DNA of 64,000 nucleotides from Streptomyces toxytricini (GCF_014649915.1 NZ_BMTY01000010.1:1-64000), one strand, 5' to 3'; numbered from the stretch's first letter, positions 1 through 8,294 are shown. A program made the numbers and translations. The notes: generated from the letters alone by a model not told the origin.

Positions 1-910
1 TCGACAGCCCGGCGATCGCGATCGTGGCCCCGATCAGCCCGATGTAGCCGAACACCGGCTTGCGCGAGAAGACCGGCAGGATCTCGGTGATGATCCCGAA
101 GAACGGCAGCGCGATGATGTAGACCTCGGGGTGCCCGAAGAACCAGAACAGGTGCTGCCACAGCAGCGGCCCGCCGTTGGCCGGGTCGTAGACGTGGCTG
201 CCGAACTTGCGGTCCGACTCCAGCACCAGCAGCGCCGCCGCCAGCACCGGGAACGCGAACAGCACCAGCACCGACGTCAGCAGGATGTTCCAGGTGAAGA
301 TCGGCATCCGGAACATCGTCATCCCCGGCCCGCGCAGGCAGATGATCGTGGTGACGAAGTTGACGGCACCGAGGATCGTCCCGAACCCCGACAGCACCAG
401 CCCCATGATCCACATGTCGCCGCCGATGTACGGGCTCCGCTCGGCCCCGCTCAGCGGCGTGTACGCCGTCCAGCCGAAGTCCGCCGTCCCCTGCGGGGTG
501 AACAGGCTCGCGACGACGATGATCCCGCCGAACAGGAAGAACCAGAACGACAGCATGTTCAGCCGCGGGAACGCCACGTCCGGAGCACCGATCTGCAGCG
601 GCATGATCGCGTTGGCGAAACCGGCGAACGTCGGCGTCGCGAAGAACAGCAGCATCACCGTCCCGTGCAGTGTGAACGCCTGGTTGTACTGCTCCGCGGA
701 GACGATCTGCAGGCCCGGCCGGGCCAGCTCCGCCCGCATCAGCAGGGCCAGCACACCGCCCACCAGGAAGAAGAGGAACGAGGCGATCAGGTACAGGTGC
801 CCGATCTTCTTGTGGTCGGTGGTGGACAGCCACTCCACCATCACCTGCCCCCGCGACCGGCCCGGTACCGGTACGGGCGCGACGGGCTCGGTGGCAGCCG
901 ATGCAGACAA
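1..910 (-). CDS. ctaD: cytochrome c oxidase subunit I, 5' part (cut by window edge)
   Basis: Catalytic subunit of an aa3-type heme-copper oxidase in the cytoplasmic membrane, reducing oxygen with electrons from cytochrome c. About 303 N-terminal residues are visible and the C-terminus lies outside the window. The protein opens with a short Ala/Pro/Val tail, then [18 protein letters not shown], and carries the heme-ligand motif FTLHGTVM (His about 82) and the GHPEVY motif whose His/Tyr form the Cu-B site. The TTG start at 910 is chosen because AGGAG lies 7 nt upstream; an in-frame GTG at 925 has no good site. The neighbour upstream is not ctaC, so this may be an accessory copy outside the main oxidase operon (inference). 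Confidence 0.93.
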   Translation of the reverse strand, partial: MSASAATEPVAPVPVPGRSRGQVMVEWLSTTDHKKIGHLYLIASFLFFLVGGVLALLMRAELARPGLQIVSAEQYNQAFTLHGTVMLLFFATPTFAGFANAIMPLQIGAPDVAFPRLNMLSFWFFLFGGIIVVASLFTPQGTADFGWTAYTPLSGAERSPYIGGDMWIMGLVLSGFGTILGAVNFVTTIICLRGPGMTMFRMPIFTWNILLTSVLVLFAFPVLAAALLVLESDRKFGSHVYDPANGGPLLWQHLFWFFGHPEVYIIALPFFGIITEILPVFSRKPVFGYIGLIGATIAIAGLS

Positions 911-1127
911 CCCGGTGCTCCTCACTTTGGCGGACGGTCCTTGCGCCCGGCGGCGGCGCGCGGCCCGGCCGGGCGTCCTCCACCGTCGCAGGACGGGCCC
1001 CCTGCGGGCGGCCACCACGCGGGGCTGCGGCCGGTACGCGCCGCGTTTGGGGGATGCCGCCCGCCGCCGGGCCGCCGGGCGATACCGTGGCGGCGGCAAG
1101 CCGTCGGTGTCCCCTGGAGCCTGAGTG

Positions 1128-1184
1128 ATGAGCGACATGCCGGTCCGCGCCGACCGCACCCCCCGGCCCCGGGCCGGCGCCTGA
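1128..1184 (+). CDS. 18-residue leader ORF coupled to the next gene
   Basis: ATG at 1128 follows GGAG with an 8-nt gap. It encodes 18 residues, [18 protein letters not shown], and its TGA shares the A of the next ORF's ATG (TGATG). The downstream gene has no ribosome site of its own, so this ORF may serve to load ribosomes onto it. There is no recognisable domain, and the call rests only on start signal and overlap. Confidence 0.4.
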   Translation: MSDMPVRADRTPRPRAGA

Positions 1185-1453
1185 TGGCCGCGCCGCGCGG
1201 ACGCCGCGCCCGCATCGCCTTCTCGGACGCCGCGGCCAAGCAGCTGGAGGACATCACCAGCGAGGCCGAGCTCCACGCCCTGGACCGCGCGTTGGTCGTC
1301 ATCTCCGTCGACCCCGACATCGGCGAGCCGCTCCCCGGCAGCGGCCCCGGCCCCCGCCTGCTCCGGTACACCGACGACGTCGAACCCGTCCGCGTCCTGT
1401 ACTTCGTCACCGCCCTGCGCACCGTGGTGGTCGTCGCGTACATCGAGGTGTGA
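1184..1453 (+). CDS. RelE/ParE-like small protein
   Basis: 89 residues. The second half ([20 protein letters not shown] followed by VVVVAYIEV) has the alternating strands of the RelE/ParE toxin fold, in which a basic strand is followed by a hydrophobic strand near the C-terminus. The N-terminal half is helical ([12 protein letters not shown]). Toxins of this fold cleave ribosome-bound mRNA or poison gyrase, but key catalytic residues cannot be assigned here. No antitoxin-like gene with a DNA-binding domain lies beside it. It sits between an 18-aa ORF (TGATG overlap) and the next gene (GTGA overlap), so the three form a coupled unit. A non-toxic RelE-fold protein is equally possible. Confidence 0.5.
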   Translation: MAAPRGRRARIAFSDAAAKQLEDITSEAELHALDRALVVISVDPDIGEPLPGSGPGPRLLRYTDDVEPVRVLYFVTALRTVVVVAYIEV

Positions 1454-1896
1454 CACCGCGCGGGACGGCGGGTGACAGAATGCCCGTCACGGCCCACGAA
1501 AGCCCCGCGCCCGGCCCGGCAGTACCCGCCCGGCGCCTCCAGGCCGCCGCCGGCGCCCCGTGGCGCCCCACGGGGTCAGGCGTCTTCCCGCACGCGGCGC
1601 TGGTCGACGGGACCTGGTGGGTCCTGCGGCTCAACGATTTTCCCGACCACCCGCTCCACACCCTCTTCGCCGACGGCCGGCGCATCGCCGACCTGGACGA
1701 CGACCTCCCGCTGCCGGGAGGGCGGCAAGCCGGGGGCGACACGGCCCCCGCCCTCACCGCCGCCGAACGAGCCACGGTCCTCGACCTCATGGCCGGACTC
1801 GGCCCGTACGGTGCCGAGCACGGCACCCCCTGCACCGACGACTGGTGCACCTGCGAGATCCTCACCGACGCCTACGTGCGCCGCGAGGCCGGCTGA
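1450..1896 (+). CDS. hypothetical protein, coupled to RelE-like gene
   Basis: 148 residues from the GTG at 1450, which overlaps the previous stop (GTGA). An in-frame ATG at 1480 is the alternative start and would remove ten residues. The centre reads like a small alpha/beta protein ([20 protein letters not shown]) and the C-terminal third has a [10 protein letters not shown] motif with three Cys within eight residues that could bind metal. I recognise no family. The overlap suggests co-translation with the RelE-like protein. Confidence 0.6.
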   Translation: MTPRGTAGDRMPVTAHESPAPGPAVPARRLQAAAGAPWRPTGSGVFPHAALVDGTWWVLRLNDFPDHPLHTLFADGRRIADLDDDLPLPGGRQAGGDTAPALTAAERATVLDLMAGLGPYGAEHGTPCTDDWCTCEILTDAYVRREAG

Positions 1897-1962
1897 ACGG
1901 CCCCCGGCCCTGGAGCGGCCTGAGCCGGAGACGGCCGGGGCCGGCCAGGACCGCGGCGCTCG

Positions 1963-2229
1963 TCAGGCGCCCTCGCCCAGGACGGTGCCGATGAGCTGCC
2001 GCTGGTCCTCCGTCAGGTACGGATCGCGCAGCTCCACTGCCCGCCCGCCGGCCTCCAGCACGTACGCGAAACCGTCGGGCACGGCCGGCCCGTCCGGAGG
2101 GCAGCCGCCGCGCAGCGCCCTCGCGGCCAGCGCCTCCAGAGCGGAGCCGTCGGTGCGGCACTCGGTGTCCAGGGAGCCGCTGCGCTCCCTGCCGGTGAAG
2201 CCGCCCGTACGCGTCACCGTGATCAGCAT
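1963..2229 (-). CDS. emfourin-like protease inhibitor domain protein
   Basis: 88 residues starting LITVTRTGGFTGRERSGSLD, then a helix rich in Ala/Leu, then FAYVLEAGGRAVELRDPYLT. This matches the layout of emfourin (protealysin inhibitor) proteins: an opening beta hairpin with a GGF motif, a helix and a closing sheet. Characterised emfourins inhibit M4 (thermolysin-type) metalloproteases and are normally encoded next to one; no M4 gene is visible here. The ATG at 2229 has a strong GAGGAGG site. The family assignment is by pattern only and the target is unknown. Confidence 0.6.
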   Translation of the reverse strand: MLITVTRTGGFTGRERSGSLDTECRTDGSALEALAARALRGGCPPDGPAVPDGFAYVLEAGGRAVELRDPYLTEDQRQLIGTVLGEGA

Positions 2230-2405
2230 GGGTTCCTCCTCTTCGGCGCCGCCCTCGCCGCCGGGCCGGCAGGCTCCGGCAGGGGCGGCGCACCATTGTC
2301 CGGCCGGAGCAGGGACACCGTCCCGCATGCCCCCGAATTCGGCCCGCCGACGCCCCGCCGGGCCGGCACGCCGAAGACGGCCGAAAACCGCCTGCGCCGG
2401 AGCCC

Positions 2406-2846
2406 TCAGGAGCCGCCGCCGTGCGGCCCCGGCCTGCCGCGCGAGCCGAAGCACGCGGTCACGGCCTTGCCGCCGTGGACGGCGTGCACGTCGCAGGAGT
2501 CGGCCACCGCGCTCACGATCCCGAGCCCGCGCCCCGAGGTGGCCCCGAGGTCGGCGTCGGCGGGGCGCATCCGCGGCATGCGCGGGTCGTCGTCCGCGAC
2601 ACTGACGTGCAGGCAGCTGCCGTCCCAGGTCAGCACCAGCCGCGCCGAACCACCGGCGTAGCGGTGGGAGTTGGTCACCAGCTCGGACACCGTCAGCAGC
2701 ACCGAGTACGTCGCCTCCCGCCTCGTGTCCTCGTCCCACGGCACCGACTCCAGATGCTCCGCCGTCCATTCCCGGGCCGCCCGTACCCCGCGCGACACCG
2801 GGAAGGAGCGGGCCCAACCCACGGCCCTGACCGTCACCATCCCCAC
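2406..2846 (-). CDS. RsbW-like ATP-binding regulator (HATPase_c_2)
   Basis: 146 residues. It has the GHKL kinase-type fold used by anti-sigma factor serine kinases: an N box ELVTNSHRY (residues about 55-63), a D box (VADDDPRMP) and a glycine-rich lid (ATSGRGLGIV). Such single-domain proteins are abundant in Streptomyces and bind or phosphorylate anti-sigma antagonists or act as partners of PP2C phosphatases. No sigma or antagonist gene is adjacent; the STAS protein at 33622-33972 is far away. The start at 2846 (ATG) is uncertain by a few codons because MGMV offers two Met residues. Confidence 0.85.
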   Translation of the reverse strand: MGMVTVRAVGWARSFPVSRGVRAAREWTAEHLESVPWDEDTRREATYSVLLTVSELVTNSHRYAGGSARLVLTWDGSCLHVSVADDDPRMPRMRPADADLGATSGRGLGIVSAVADSCDVHAVHGGKAVTACFGSRGRPGPHGGGS

Positions 2847-2959
2847 CTCCGCTTCATCTCCGCAACGCGCCGTGCGGCGCGCCGTCCTGTCGGTGTGTCA
2901 CTGCGCGGGTACCCAGCCGCGGCGCGCGCACCCGCCCGGGGGCCGAACACCCCGGTTCG

Positions 2960-3035
2960 CGAGACGAAGCGTCTTGCGTCGGCGCCCCGCGTCTCGTAAG
3001 GTCGTACACGTCACCGAGACGAGACGGTTCGTCTT
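2960..3035 (+). promoter_or_regulatory. promoter with paired inverted repeats upstream of the ABC-F gene
   Basis: A housekeeping-type promoter can be read: -35 TTGCGT (2974-2979), a 17-nt spacer and -10 TAAGGT (2997-3002). Two copies of AGACG-N3-CGTCT lie at 2962-2974 (overlapping the -35) and 3022-3034 (downstream of the expected start), centres 60 bp apart. A further inverted pair, CGTCTCG (2990-2996) and CGAGACG (3015-3021), lies between them. The layout fits a repressor site pair, perhaps looped; the same repeats could also fold in the transcript. No regulator gene adjoins it. Confidence 0.6.
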
Positions 3036-3089
3036 GCTCCTGACGCGCAGTGCCGTGCCCCCCTGCCGCCCACCCCGGGAGTCCCGCCC

Positions 3090-4700
3090 TTGTTCCGTGT
3101 CCAACTCTCCGACGTCACCAAGCGCTACGACGACCGGATCGTCCTCGACCGCGTCTCCCTCTCCGTCCGCCCCGGCGAGCGCATCGGCGTCGTCGGCGAC
3201 AACGGCTCCGGGAAGTCCACCCTCCTGAAGCTGCTCGCCGGTCTCGAAGCCCCCGACAACGGCAGCGTCACCGTCGAGTCCCCCGGCGGTGCTGGCCACC
3301 TCGCCCAAACCCTCGACCTGCCGGGCACCGCGACCGTCGGCGCGGCGATCGACCTCGCCCTGGCCGACGTGCGCCGGCTGGAGGAGGCCATCCGCGCGGC
3401 CGAGGCCGCCCTGCACCGCACCGGCGATCTGGAGGGCTACGCGGCCCTGCTCGCCGCCTATGAGGCGCGGGGCGGCGCCCACGCCGACCGCCGCGTCGAC
3501 AGCGTGCTGCGGCGGCTCGGCGAGCGCGAGCCCCTCGACCGCGCCCGGCCCCTCGGCACCCTCTCCGGAGGCCGGCGCTCCCGCCTCGCCCTCGCCGCCA
3601 CCCTTGCCGCCGACCCCGAGCTGCTCCTCCTCGACGAGCCCACCAACGACCTCGACGACGAGGCCGTCGGCTGGCTGGAGGAACGGCTCCTCGCCCACCG
3701 GGGAACGGTCGTCGCCGTCACCCACGACCGCGCCTTCCTCGACCGGGTCACCACCGCCGTCGTCGAGGTCGCCCAGGAGACCCGGACCGTGCGCCGGTAC
3801 GGCAACGGCTACGGCGGCTACCTGGCGGGCCGGGCCGCCGACCGGGCACGCCGGGAGCGGGAGTACGGGGAGTGGCGGGCCGAGACCGCCCGCCGCGCGG
3901 CCCTCGCCGACAGCGGCATCGACCGGCTCGCCGCGATCCCGCGCAAGGCGCCGGCCGCCTTCAGCGGGGCGGGGGCCTTCCGGGCCCGGTCCCGCGCGCA
4001 CGGTGCGATGGGCCGCATCCGGGCCGCCCGCGAACAGCTGCGGCGGCTCGCCGAACACCCGGTCCCGAAGCCGCCGGAGCCGCTGCGGTTCGCCGCCCGG
4101 ATCGAAGGTCGCGCGGCGGCCGTCGAGCTGGCCGGCGTACGGGTCGAGGGGCGCCTCCGGCTGGACGCCCTGCGCCTGAAGCCCGGCGAGCGGCTCCTGG
4201 TCACCGGGCCGAACGGCGCCGGCAAGACCACCTTGCTGCGGCTCCTCGCCGGCGGGCTCACCCCGGACGCAGGAGCGGTGCGCGCCCCAGCGCGGGTCGG
4301 CATGCTCGCCCAGGACACCGTACTGCCCGACGATCCGCGCACCCTTGCCGCCGCCTTCGGCACGGGCCGGGAGGAGGAGCTCCTGGCACTGGGCCTGTTC
4401 GCCGAGGCCGACCTGCGCACCCCGGTCCGGTGCCTGTCGACCGGGCAGCGCCGCAAGCTGGAGCTCGCCCGCCTGGTGACCGCGCCGGCGGACCTGCTCC
4501 TGCTCGACGAGCCGACCAACCACCTGGCACCAGGCCTGGTGGAGGAGATCGAGGCCGCGCTCGCGCAGTACGAGGGCACCCTCGTCGTCGTCAGCCACGA
4601 CCGCCGGCTGCGGGCGGGCTTCGCCGGCCGGCGCCTGGAGCTCGACCCGTGGCCCGGCGCCGCCGCCCCTGCGGCCGCCCGCGCCGCCGCGGCCCGGTGA
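3090..4700 (+). CDS. ABC-F family ATP-binding protein
   Basis: 536 residues with two ABC ATPase domains and no membrane segment, as in ABC-F proteins that bind the ribosomal E site. The first domain has GDNGSGKST (36-44), LSGGR (about 158) and LLLLDEPTND; the second has GPNGAGKTT (373-381), LSTGQRR and LLLLDEPTNH. The interdomain linker is rich in Arg, Ala and Leu. Many Streptomyces members protect ribosomes from macrolides, lincosamides or pleuromutilins; others act as translation factors, and the linker cannot tell these apart by eye. The TTG start at 3090 has CGGGAG upstream. The repeat-laden promoter suggests drug- or ligand-induced expression. Confidence 0.88.
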   Translation: MFRVQLSDVTKRYDDRIVLDRVSLSVRPGERIGVVGDNGSGKSTLLKLLAGLEAPDNGSVTVESPGGAGHLAQTLDLPGTATVGAAIDLALADVRRLEEAIRAAEAALHRTGDLEGYAALLAAYEARGGAHADRRVDSVLRRLGEREPLDRARPLGTLSGGRRSRLALAATLAADPELLLLDEPTNDLDDEAVGWLEERLLAHRGTVVAVTHDRAFLDRVTTAVVEVAQETRTVRRYGNGYGGYLAGRAADRARREREYGEWRAETARRAALADSGIDRLAAIPRKAPAAFSGAGAFRARSRAHGAMGRIRAAREQLRRLAEHPVPKPPEPLRFAARIEGRAAAVELAGVRVEGRLRLDALRLKPGERLLVTGPNGAGKTTLLRLLAGGLTPDAGAVRAPARVGMLAQDTVLPDDPRTLAAAFGTGREEELLALGLFAEADLRTPVRCLSTGQRRKLELARLVTAPADLLLLDEPTNHLAPGLVEEIEAALAQYEGTLVVVSHDRRLRAGFAGRRLELDPWPGAAAPAAARAAAAR

Positions 4701-4712
4701 CCCGCAGGCGGA

Positions 4713-4758
4713 CGGCGAACGGCCCCTTGCCCCCGGACGGGGAAGGAGCCGTTCGCCG
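4713..4758. terminator. bidirectional terminator hairpin
   Basis: An 11-bp perfect stem CGGCGAACGGC (4713-4723) pairs with GCCGTTCGCCG (4748-4758) around a G/C-rich loop that can pair further. It lies between the convergent ABC-F and GlsB-type genes. There is no U tract, as is usual in Streptomyces. Confidence 0.75.
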
Positions 4759-4801
4759 ATGTGCTGCGCCGGTCCGCCATGACGGGGCGGATCAGGTCAG
4801 G

Positions 4802-5080
4802 TCACGTGTGCCGGTGGGCGCGTCGACCTCCGGTGGCCAGCCGGTAGAGGGCCAGCAGGATGACGGAGCCGATGACGGCGGCGATCCAGGTGGAGAGGTC
4901 GAAGAACCCGTCGATCGAGTCGACCCCGAAGATGACCTTGCCGAGCCACCCGCCGAGCAGGCCGCCGGCGATGCCGATGAGTGTGGTGATGATGAGGCCG
5001 CCGGGGTCCTTGCCCGGCATGAGCGCCTTGGCGATGAGGCCCGCGAGCAGGCCGATCAGTATCCACGCGATGATGCCCAT
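4802..5080 (-). CDS. GlsB/YeaQ/YmgE family membrane protein
   Basis: 92 residues forming three hydrophobic segments: IIAWILIGLLAGLIAKALMP, GGLIITTLIGIAGGLLGGWL and WIAAVIGSVILLALYRL. The KALMPG and GIAGGLLGGW glycine motifs are diagnostic of the transglycosylase-associated (GlsB/YeaQ) family, small inner-membrane proteins linked to general stress. Biochemical function is unknown. The ATG at 5080 follows AGGAG. It is transcribed alone, divergent from the PfpI-like gene. Confidence 0.88.
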   Translation of the reverse strand: MGIIAWILIGLLAGLIAKALMPGKDPGGLIITTLIGIAGGLLGGWLGKVIFGVDSIDGFFDLSTWIAAVIGSVILLALYRLATGGRRAHRHT

Positions 5081-5259
5081 GACGCGTCTCCTACCTCCTG
5101 GTGTAAGGCTTGTGTGACTCCCGTTTTGACGCTCTGGGACTTTTCAAACGTGTCCTTCTGCGACTTCCTTGCCGACAGGCCACTCGCCGTCCATTGGCCC
5201 TCCCGCGGGTCCGGCGCGCCGGGAACACTCGGAGATCCACTCGACACGGAGGAGTCGCC

Positions 5260-5877
5260 ATGCAGGTGGCCGTGGTCACGTTCGACGGGTTCAACGAGCT
5301 GGACAGCTTCATCGCGTCCGCGCTGCTGAACCGGTGCCGCAAGGACGGCCTGGAGGCCTTCATCACCACGCCGGCACCCGTGGTCACCTCGATGAACGGC
5401 GTGCCGGTGACCGGGCAGCGCCCCCTGGAGTTCGCGGCGGAGGCCGACGTCGTGCTCGTCGGAAGCGGGATCAGGACGCGCGACGTCGTCGCCGACGACC
5501 GGCTCGTGTCCCTGCTGACGCTCGACCCCTCCCGGCAGCTGGTCGGGGCGCAGTGCTCGGGCGCCCTGGTGCTGGCCCGGCTCGGCCTGCTGGACGGCGT
5601 GCCGGCGTGCACGGACCGGACGAGCCGCCCGTTCGTGGAGGACTTCGGGGTCACCGTGCTGGACGAGCCCTTCCACGCCGAGGGGAACGTCGCCACGGCG
5701 GGAGGCTGCCTCTCCTCCCAGTACCTCGCCACATGGGTGATCACCCGGACGCTCGGCGAGGACGCCGCCCGCGCCGTCCTCGACTACGTCGCCCCGGTCG
5801 GGGAGAACCGCGAGACGGTCGAACGCGCCCTCCGGGCGGTCCGGACGGGTGAGCGGGCGGCCGCCGCACGGCCCTGA
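5260..5877 (+). CDS. DJ-1/PfpI family protein
   Basis: 205 residues. It starts with the typical VAVVTFDGFNELD strand-loop and has the nucleophile elbow GAQCSGALVLARLGLLDG with Cys99, the conserved reactive Cys of the DJ-1/PfpI superfamily. The acidic residue that polarises this Cys is probably in the FDGFNELD loop. Members include glyoxalases, isocyanide hydratases, chaperones and AraC-type ligand domains; this one is free-standing and has no extra DNA-binding domain. The ATG has a strong GGAGGAG site. Substrate is unknown. Confidence 0.85.
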   Translation: MQVAVVTFDGFNELDSFIASALLNRCRKDGLEAFITTPAPVVTSMNGVPVTGQRPLEFAAEADVVLVGSGIRTRDVVADDRLVSLLTLDPSRQLVGAQCSGALVLARLGLLDGVPACTDRTSRPFVEDFGVTVLDEPFHAEGNVATAGGCLSSQYLATWVITRTLGEDAARAVLDYVAPVGENRETVERALRAVRTGERAAAARP

Positions 5878-5908
5878 CCCGGACCCGGGCCGGCCGTGCA
5901 ACCTGCCG

Positions 5909-7156
5909 TCACACGAGGACACCCGCGAAGAACATGGCCCCCAGCAGCGCGTACTGGGCGGCGCACGCCGCCAGCAGCAGGGCCTGGGCCCAGCGGGGAA
6001 GGTGCCTGACGAGGAGGAGCCCGACGAACATCTGGGCGTGGTTGCGGTACCACGACATCTCCGCACCGGCGAAGAAGGGCGTCCAGAAGACGGCGAGCGT
6101 CAGGACCAGGGCGGCCCATTCGGCGGTGTCCAGCCGCCGGTGCCGCACGAGCCGTACGGCGGCTGCCGCGAGCACGAGCAGGACGAACGCCGCGTTCAGC
6201 CACAGCTGGCCCCGGTGGGCGGAGAGCCCGTGTTCCACGAGCCAGGGGAGGGGCCCGTCCGGGCGGTACCAGTCGGCGAACGGGAAGTCGTAGGCGTTCC
6301 GGATCTCCTCGAAGGGCAGGCGCAGGCCGCCCTGACCGTAGCTGGACGCCTGGAGGGCCTCGTACGCGTCCCAGCGGCCCGTCCCCTGCCACATCAGCCA
6401 CTTGGCCCACAGCACTCCGCAGGCGGCGAGGGCCGCTGAGCCGGCGGCCTTGGCGCACCGCACCGGACGGCTGTCCCCTGGCCAGGCGAAGAAGGCGCTG
6501 AGCAGCAGCATCCCGACGGCGGCCGCGCCGACGAGGTGGCAGGCCGCCGCGGCGAAGCCGCCCGCGGCGGCCGCGGGCCAGGAGCCGCGCTTGACCCCGG
6601 CGACGCAGACGAGCAGCGCCAGCGTGCCGGCGGCGAGCGGGAAGAGGGCGTGGAAGTAGATCCCGCCGGGGAAGACCGCCCCGATGGCGAGGGTCAGCCC
6701 GCCGGCCGGGCCGGGCCGGTCTCCGAGGAGCCGCCACAGCATGACGAACATGCCGAGCAGGCACGCCTCGGTGAGGACGGCGGCGGCGGCCTCGTACGGG
6801 AGCCCCGTGGCGGACACGGCCCTCACGGCCATGGGGTAGCCGGGGAACCAGGCGACGTTGCCGCACAGGACGTCGGGGAAATCCGGATACCGCTCCCGGC
6901 ACGGGAACAACTCGTAGCCGGCCCGCGCGATGGAGAGGTAGTGATCGGCGTCCCAGCGGCGCCGGGCTGCCGTGGACCAATAGGAGATCCGGGAGCCGTC
7001 GTTGGCCGAGGACAGGGCGGCGACCAGCCAGGCGGCCAGGTTCGCGGCGATCCACGCGGCGACCGGCGGCAGCAGCCGGCGGACCCGGCCCGGGAGTGAG
7101 GCGTGCGGCCGCCCCGCGGAGTCGGCAGCGGCGGAGGAGGCGGCCACGCCGGTCAC
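5909..7156 (-). CDS. PIG-V-like integral membrane mannosyltransferase
   Basis: 415 residues with about nine to ten hydrophobic segments. After the first segment comes the hallmark RRRWDADHYLSIARAGYE, the external loop with an acidic WD pair found in PIG-V/DolP-mannose-dependent transferases (GT-C fold). A second conserved patch is GNVAWFPGYPMAVRAV. GT-C enzymes move mannose from a polyprenyl-phosphate donor to a surface glycan, glycolipid or protein on the outer face of the membrane. It is a single gene here, so the acceptor cannot be guessed. Start ATG at 7156; a shorter start is possible because the first 25 residues are Ala-rich. Confidence 0.78.
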   Translation of the reverse strand: MTGVAASSAAADSAGRPHASLPGRVRRLLPPVAAWIAANLAAWLVAALSSANDGSRISYWSTAARRRWDADHYLSIARAGYELFPCRERYPDFPDVLCGNVAWFPGYPMAVRAVSATGLPYEAAAAVLTEACLLGMFVMLWRLLGDRPGPAGGLTLAIGAVFPGGIYFHALFPLAAGTLALLVCVAGVKRGSWPAAAAGGFAAAACHLVGAAAVGMLLLSAFFAWPGDSRPVRCAKAAGSAALAACGVLWAKWLMWQGTGRWDAYEALQASSYGQGGLRLPFEEIRNAYDFPFADWYRPDGPLPWLVEHGLSAHRGQLWLNAAFVLLVLAAAAVRLVRHRRLDTAEWAALVLTLAVFWTPFFAGAEMSWYRNHAQMFVGLLLVRHLPRWAQALLLAACAAQYALLGAMFFAGVLV

Positions 7157-7335
7157 CGGCGGGACGCCGGCAGGGCGCGGCGGGCTGCACTGGCCGTCGG
7201 CGGGGGAGCGGCGGACACGGCCATGTGCCCAGCATGCCCGCCGCCGCTGCCGCCCGCGGCCAGGAGCGGCAGGGCGAACGGGTGACGCGCCTGCCCGGCG
7301 GCGGGCGGCTGAGGCGGGCGGGGGCCCGGCCCGGG

Positions 7336-7731
7336 TCAGGCTTCCTGCGGACGGCCGAACAGCAGGTCGTAGCCCGGCGGCAGTTGCAGCAGGACCCGCC
7401 GCAGCACCTCGTCGTCGAGGGTGTCGGCGACGACGCTGAGGACCGCGCTGACGTCCCAGCGGGCCGTCGCCTCCGTCGCCCCCTCGATCCAGGCCGCGGT
7501 GGCCCGTACGAACCGCTGAGGGTCGAGGGGTTCGGCGGCCCGCAGCGGGTTGAGCAGGATCAGGGCGTAGGCCTCGGGCAGGCCGGCGGCGACCCGGGCC
7601 CGGTCCTCGCCCACCAGGTGCGCGCCGAGCAGCGCGAGGACCACCCGCGCCGCCCGGTCGGCCTCGTCGCGGCTGCCGTACTCGCCGCGCTCACGGACGT
7701 GTTCGATGAAGGCGTCCCATCGCAGGGTCAT
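7336..7731 (-). CDS. DUF2267 domain protein
   Basis: 131 residues, all alpha, with the DUF2267 pattern: FIEHVRERGEYGSRDEADRAARVVLALLG near the N-terminus and a C-terminal LLQLPPGYDLLFG. Function of the family is unknown; it often sits beside stress genes. It lies 51 nt downstream of hsp18 on the same strand with its own GGAGGAG site, so it may be part of the heat-shock transcript (inference). Confidence 0.85.
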   Translation of the reverse strand: MTLRWDAFIEHVRERGEYGSRDEADRAARVVLALLGAHLVGEDRARVAAGLPEAYALILLNPLRAAEPLDPQRFVRATAAWIEGATEATARWDVSAVLSVVADTLDDEVLRRVLLQLPPGYDLLFGRPQEA

Positions 7732-7782
7732 CGCCGGCTCCTCCCGGCCCGGGGGTGTGGGCGGCCCGCAGGCCGCCCGCCG

Positions 7783-8211
7783 TCAGCTGCTGATCTGCTT
7801 GCGGGAGCCGTCGCCGATGGCGATCCGGCGCGGCTTGGCGCGCTCGGCGATCGGGATGCGGAGCGTCAGCACGCCCGCGTCGTAGTCGGCCTCGATGCGC
7901 TCGGTGTCGAGGGTGTCGGCCAGTACGACCTGCCGGGAGAACACCCCGAGGGGACGCTCGGACAGCTCCACCTGGGCCTGGTCCGACTTGGCCGCGGGCC
8001 TGCGCTCGGCGCGGACCGTCAGCATGTTCCGCTCGACGTCGATGTCGACGGCCTCCTTCGCCACGCCCGGGATGTCGAAGGCGATCACGTACGTGTCGCC
8101 GTCCCGGTAGGCGTCCATCGGCATGGCGGACGGCCTGGACCACGTCCCCGGGCCGAGGAGCTGCTGGGCGAGGCGGTCCATCTCACGGAAGGGATCGGTG
8201 CGCATCAGCAT
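7783..8211 (-). CDS. hsp18: small heat-shock protein HSP18 (Hsp20/alpha-crystallin family)
   Basis: 142 residues. It has a short N-terminal arm (FREMDRLAQQLL), an alpha-crystallin domain from MPMDAYRDGDTYVIAFDIPG to the GVLTLRIPIAE strand, and a short C-terminal tail. The A/GxLxxxxP signature is present as AGVLTLRIP. It acts as an ATP-independent holdase in the cytoplasm. ATG at 8211 follows GGAGG by 9 nt; a second Met two codons later is less well placed. It is divergent from rheA across an operator that fits RheA, so heat-relieved repression is expected. Confidence 0.93.
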   Translation of the reverse strand: MLMRTDPFREMDRLAQQLLGPGTWSRPSAMPMDAYRDGDTYVIAFDIPGVAKEAVDIDVERNMLTVRAERRPAAKSDQAQVELSERPLGVFSRQVVLADTLDTERIEADYDAGVLTLRIPIAERAKPRRIAIGDGSRKQISS

Positions 8212-8275
8212 GGGAGAACACCTCCGGTCGTCTCGGCTGCGGTGCCAGTGCGCTTCGAACACCTCCGTTGTAACA

Positions 8276-8294
8276 TGTCGTCCAAGCGATGACA
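8276..8294. promoter_or_regulatory. RheA operator between hsp18 and rheA
   Basis: The sequence reads TGTCGTC-CAAGC-GATGACA. The published RheA site in Streptomyces albus is TGTCATC-N5-GATGACA, so this is a match with one changed base in the left arm. It lies between the two divergent genes where RheA would block hsp18 and its own gene. Site identity comes from family knowledge; binding is inferred. Confidence 0.8.

Noticed and set aside
131..1124. Plus-strand open frames over the cytochrome oxidase gene
   Set aside because: Gln/Arg/Pro-rich shadows; the minus strand encodes a clear heme-copper oxidase subunit.
1184..1453. Active type II toxin-antitoxin pair
   Set aside because: Only a RelE-like fold is visible; no antitoxin with a DNA-binding domain is adjacent, so a TA call would go beyond the evidence.
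3003..3089. Leader peptide for translation attenuation of the ABC-F gene
   Set aside because: No short ORF with a convincing ribosome site and stop was found between the promoter and the TTG start.
2898..4598. 566-codon frame antisense to the ABC-F gene
   Set aside because: Low-complexity Gly/Arg/Ala translation; the plus strand has both ABC domains with all motifs.
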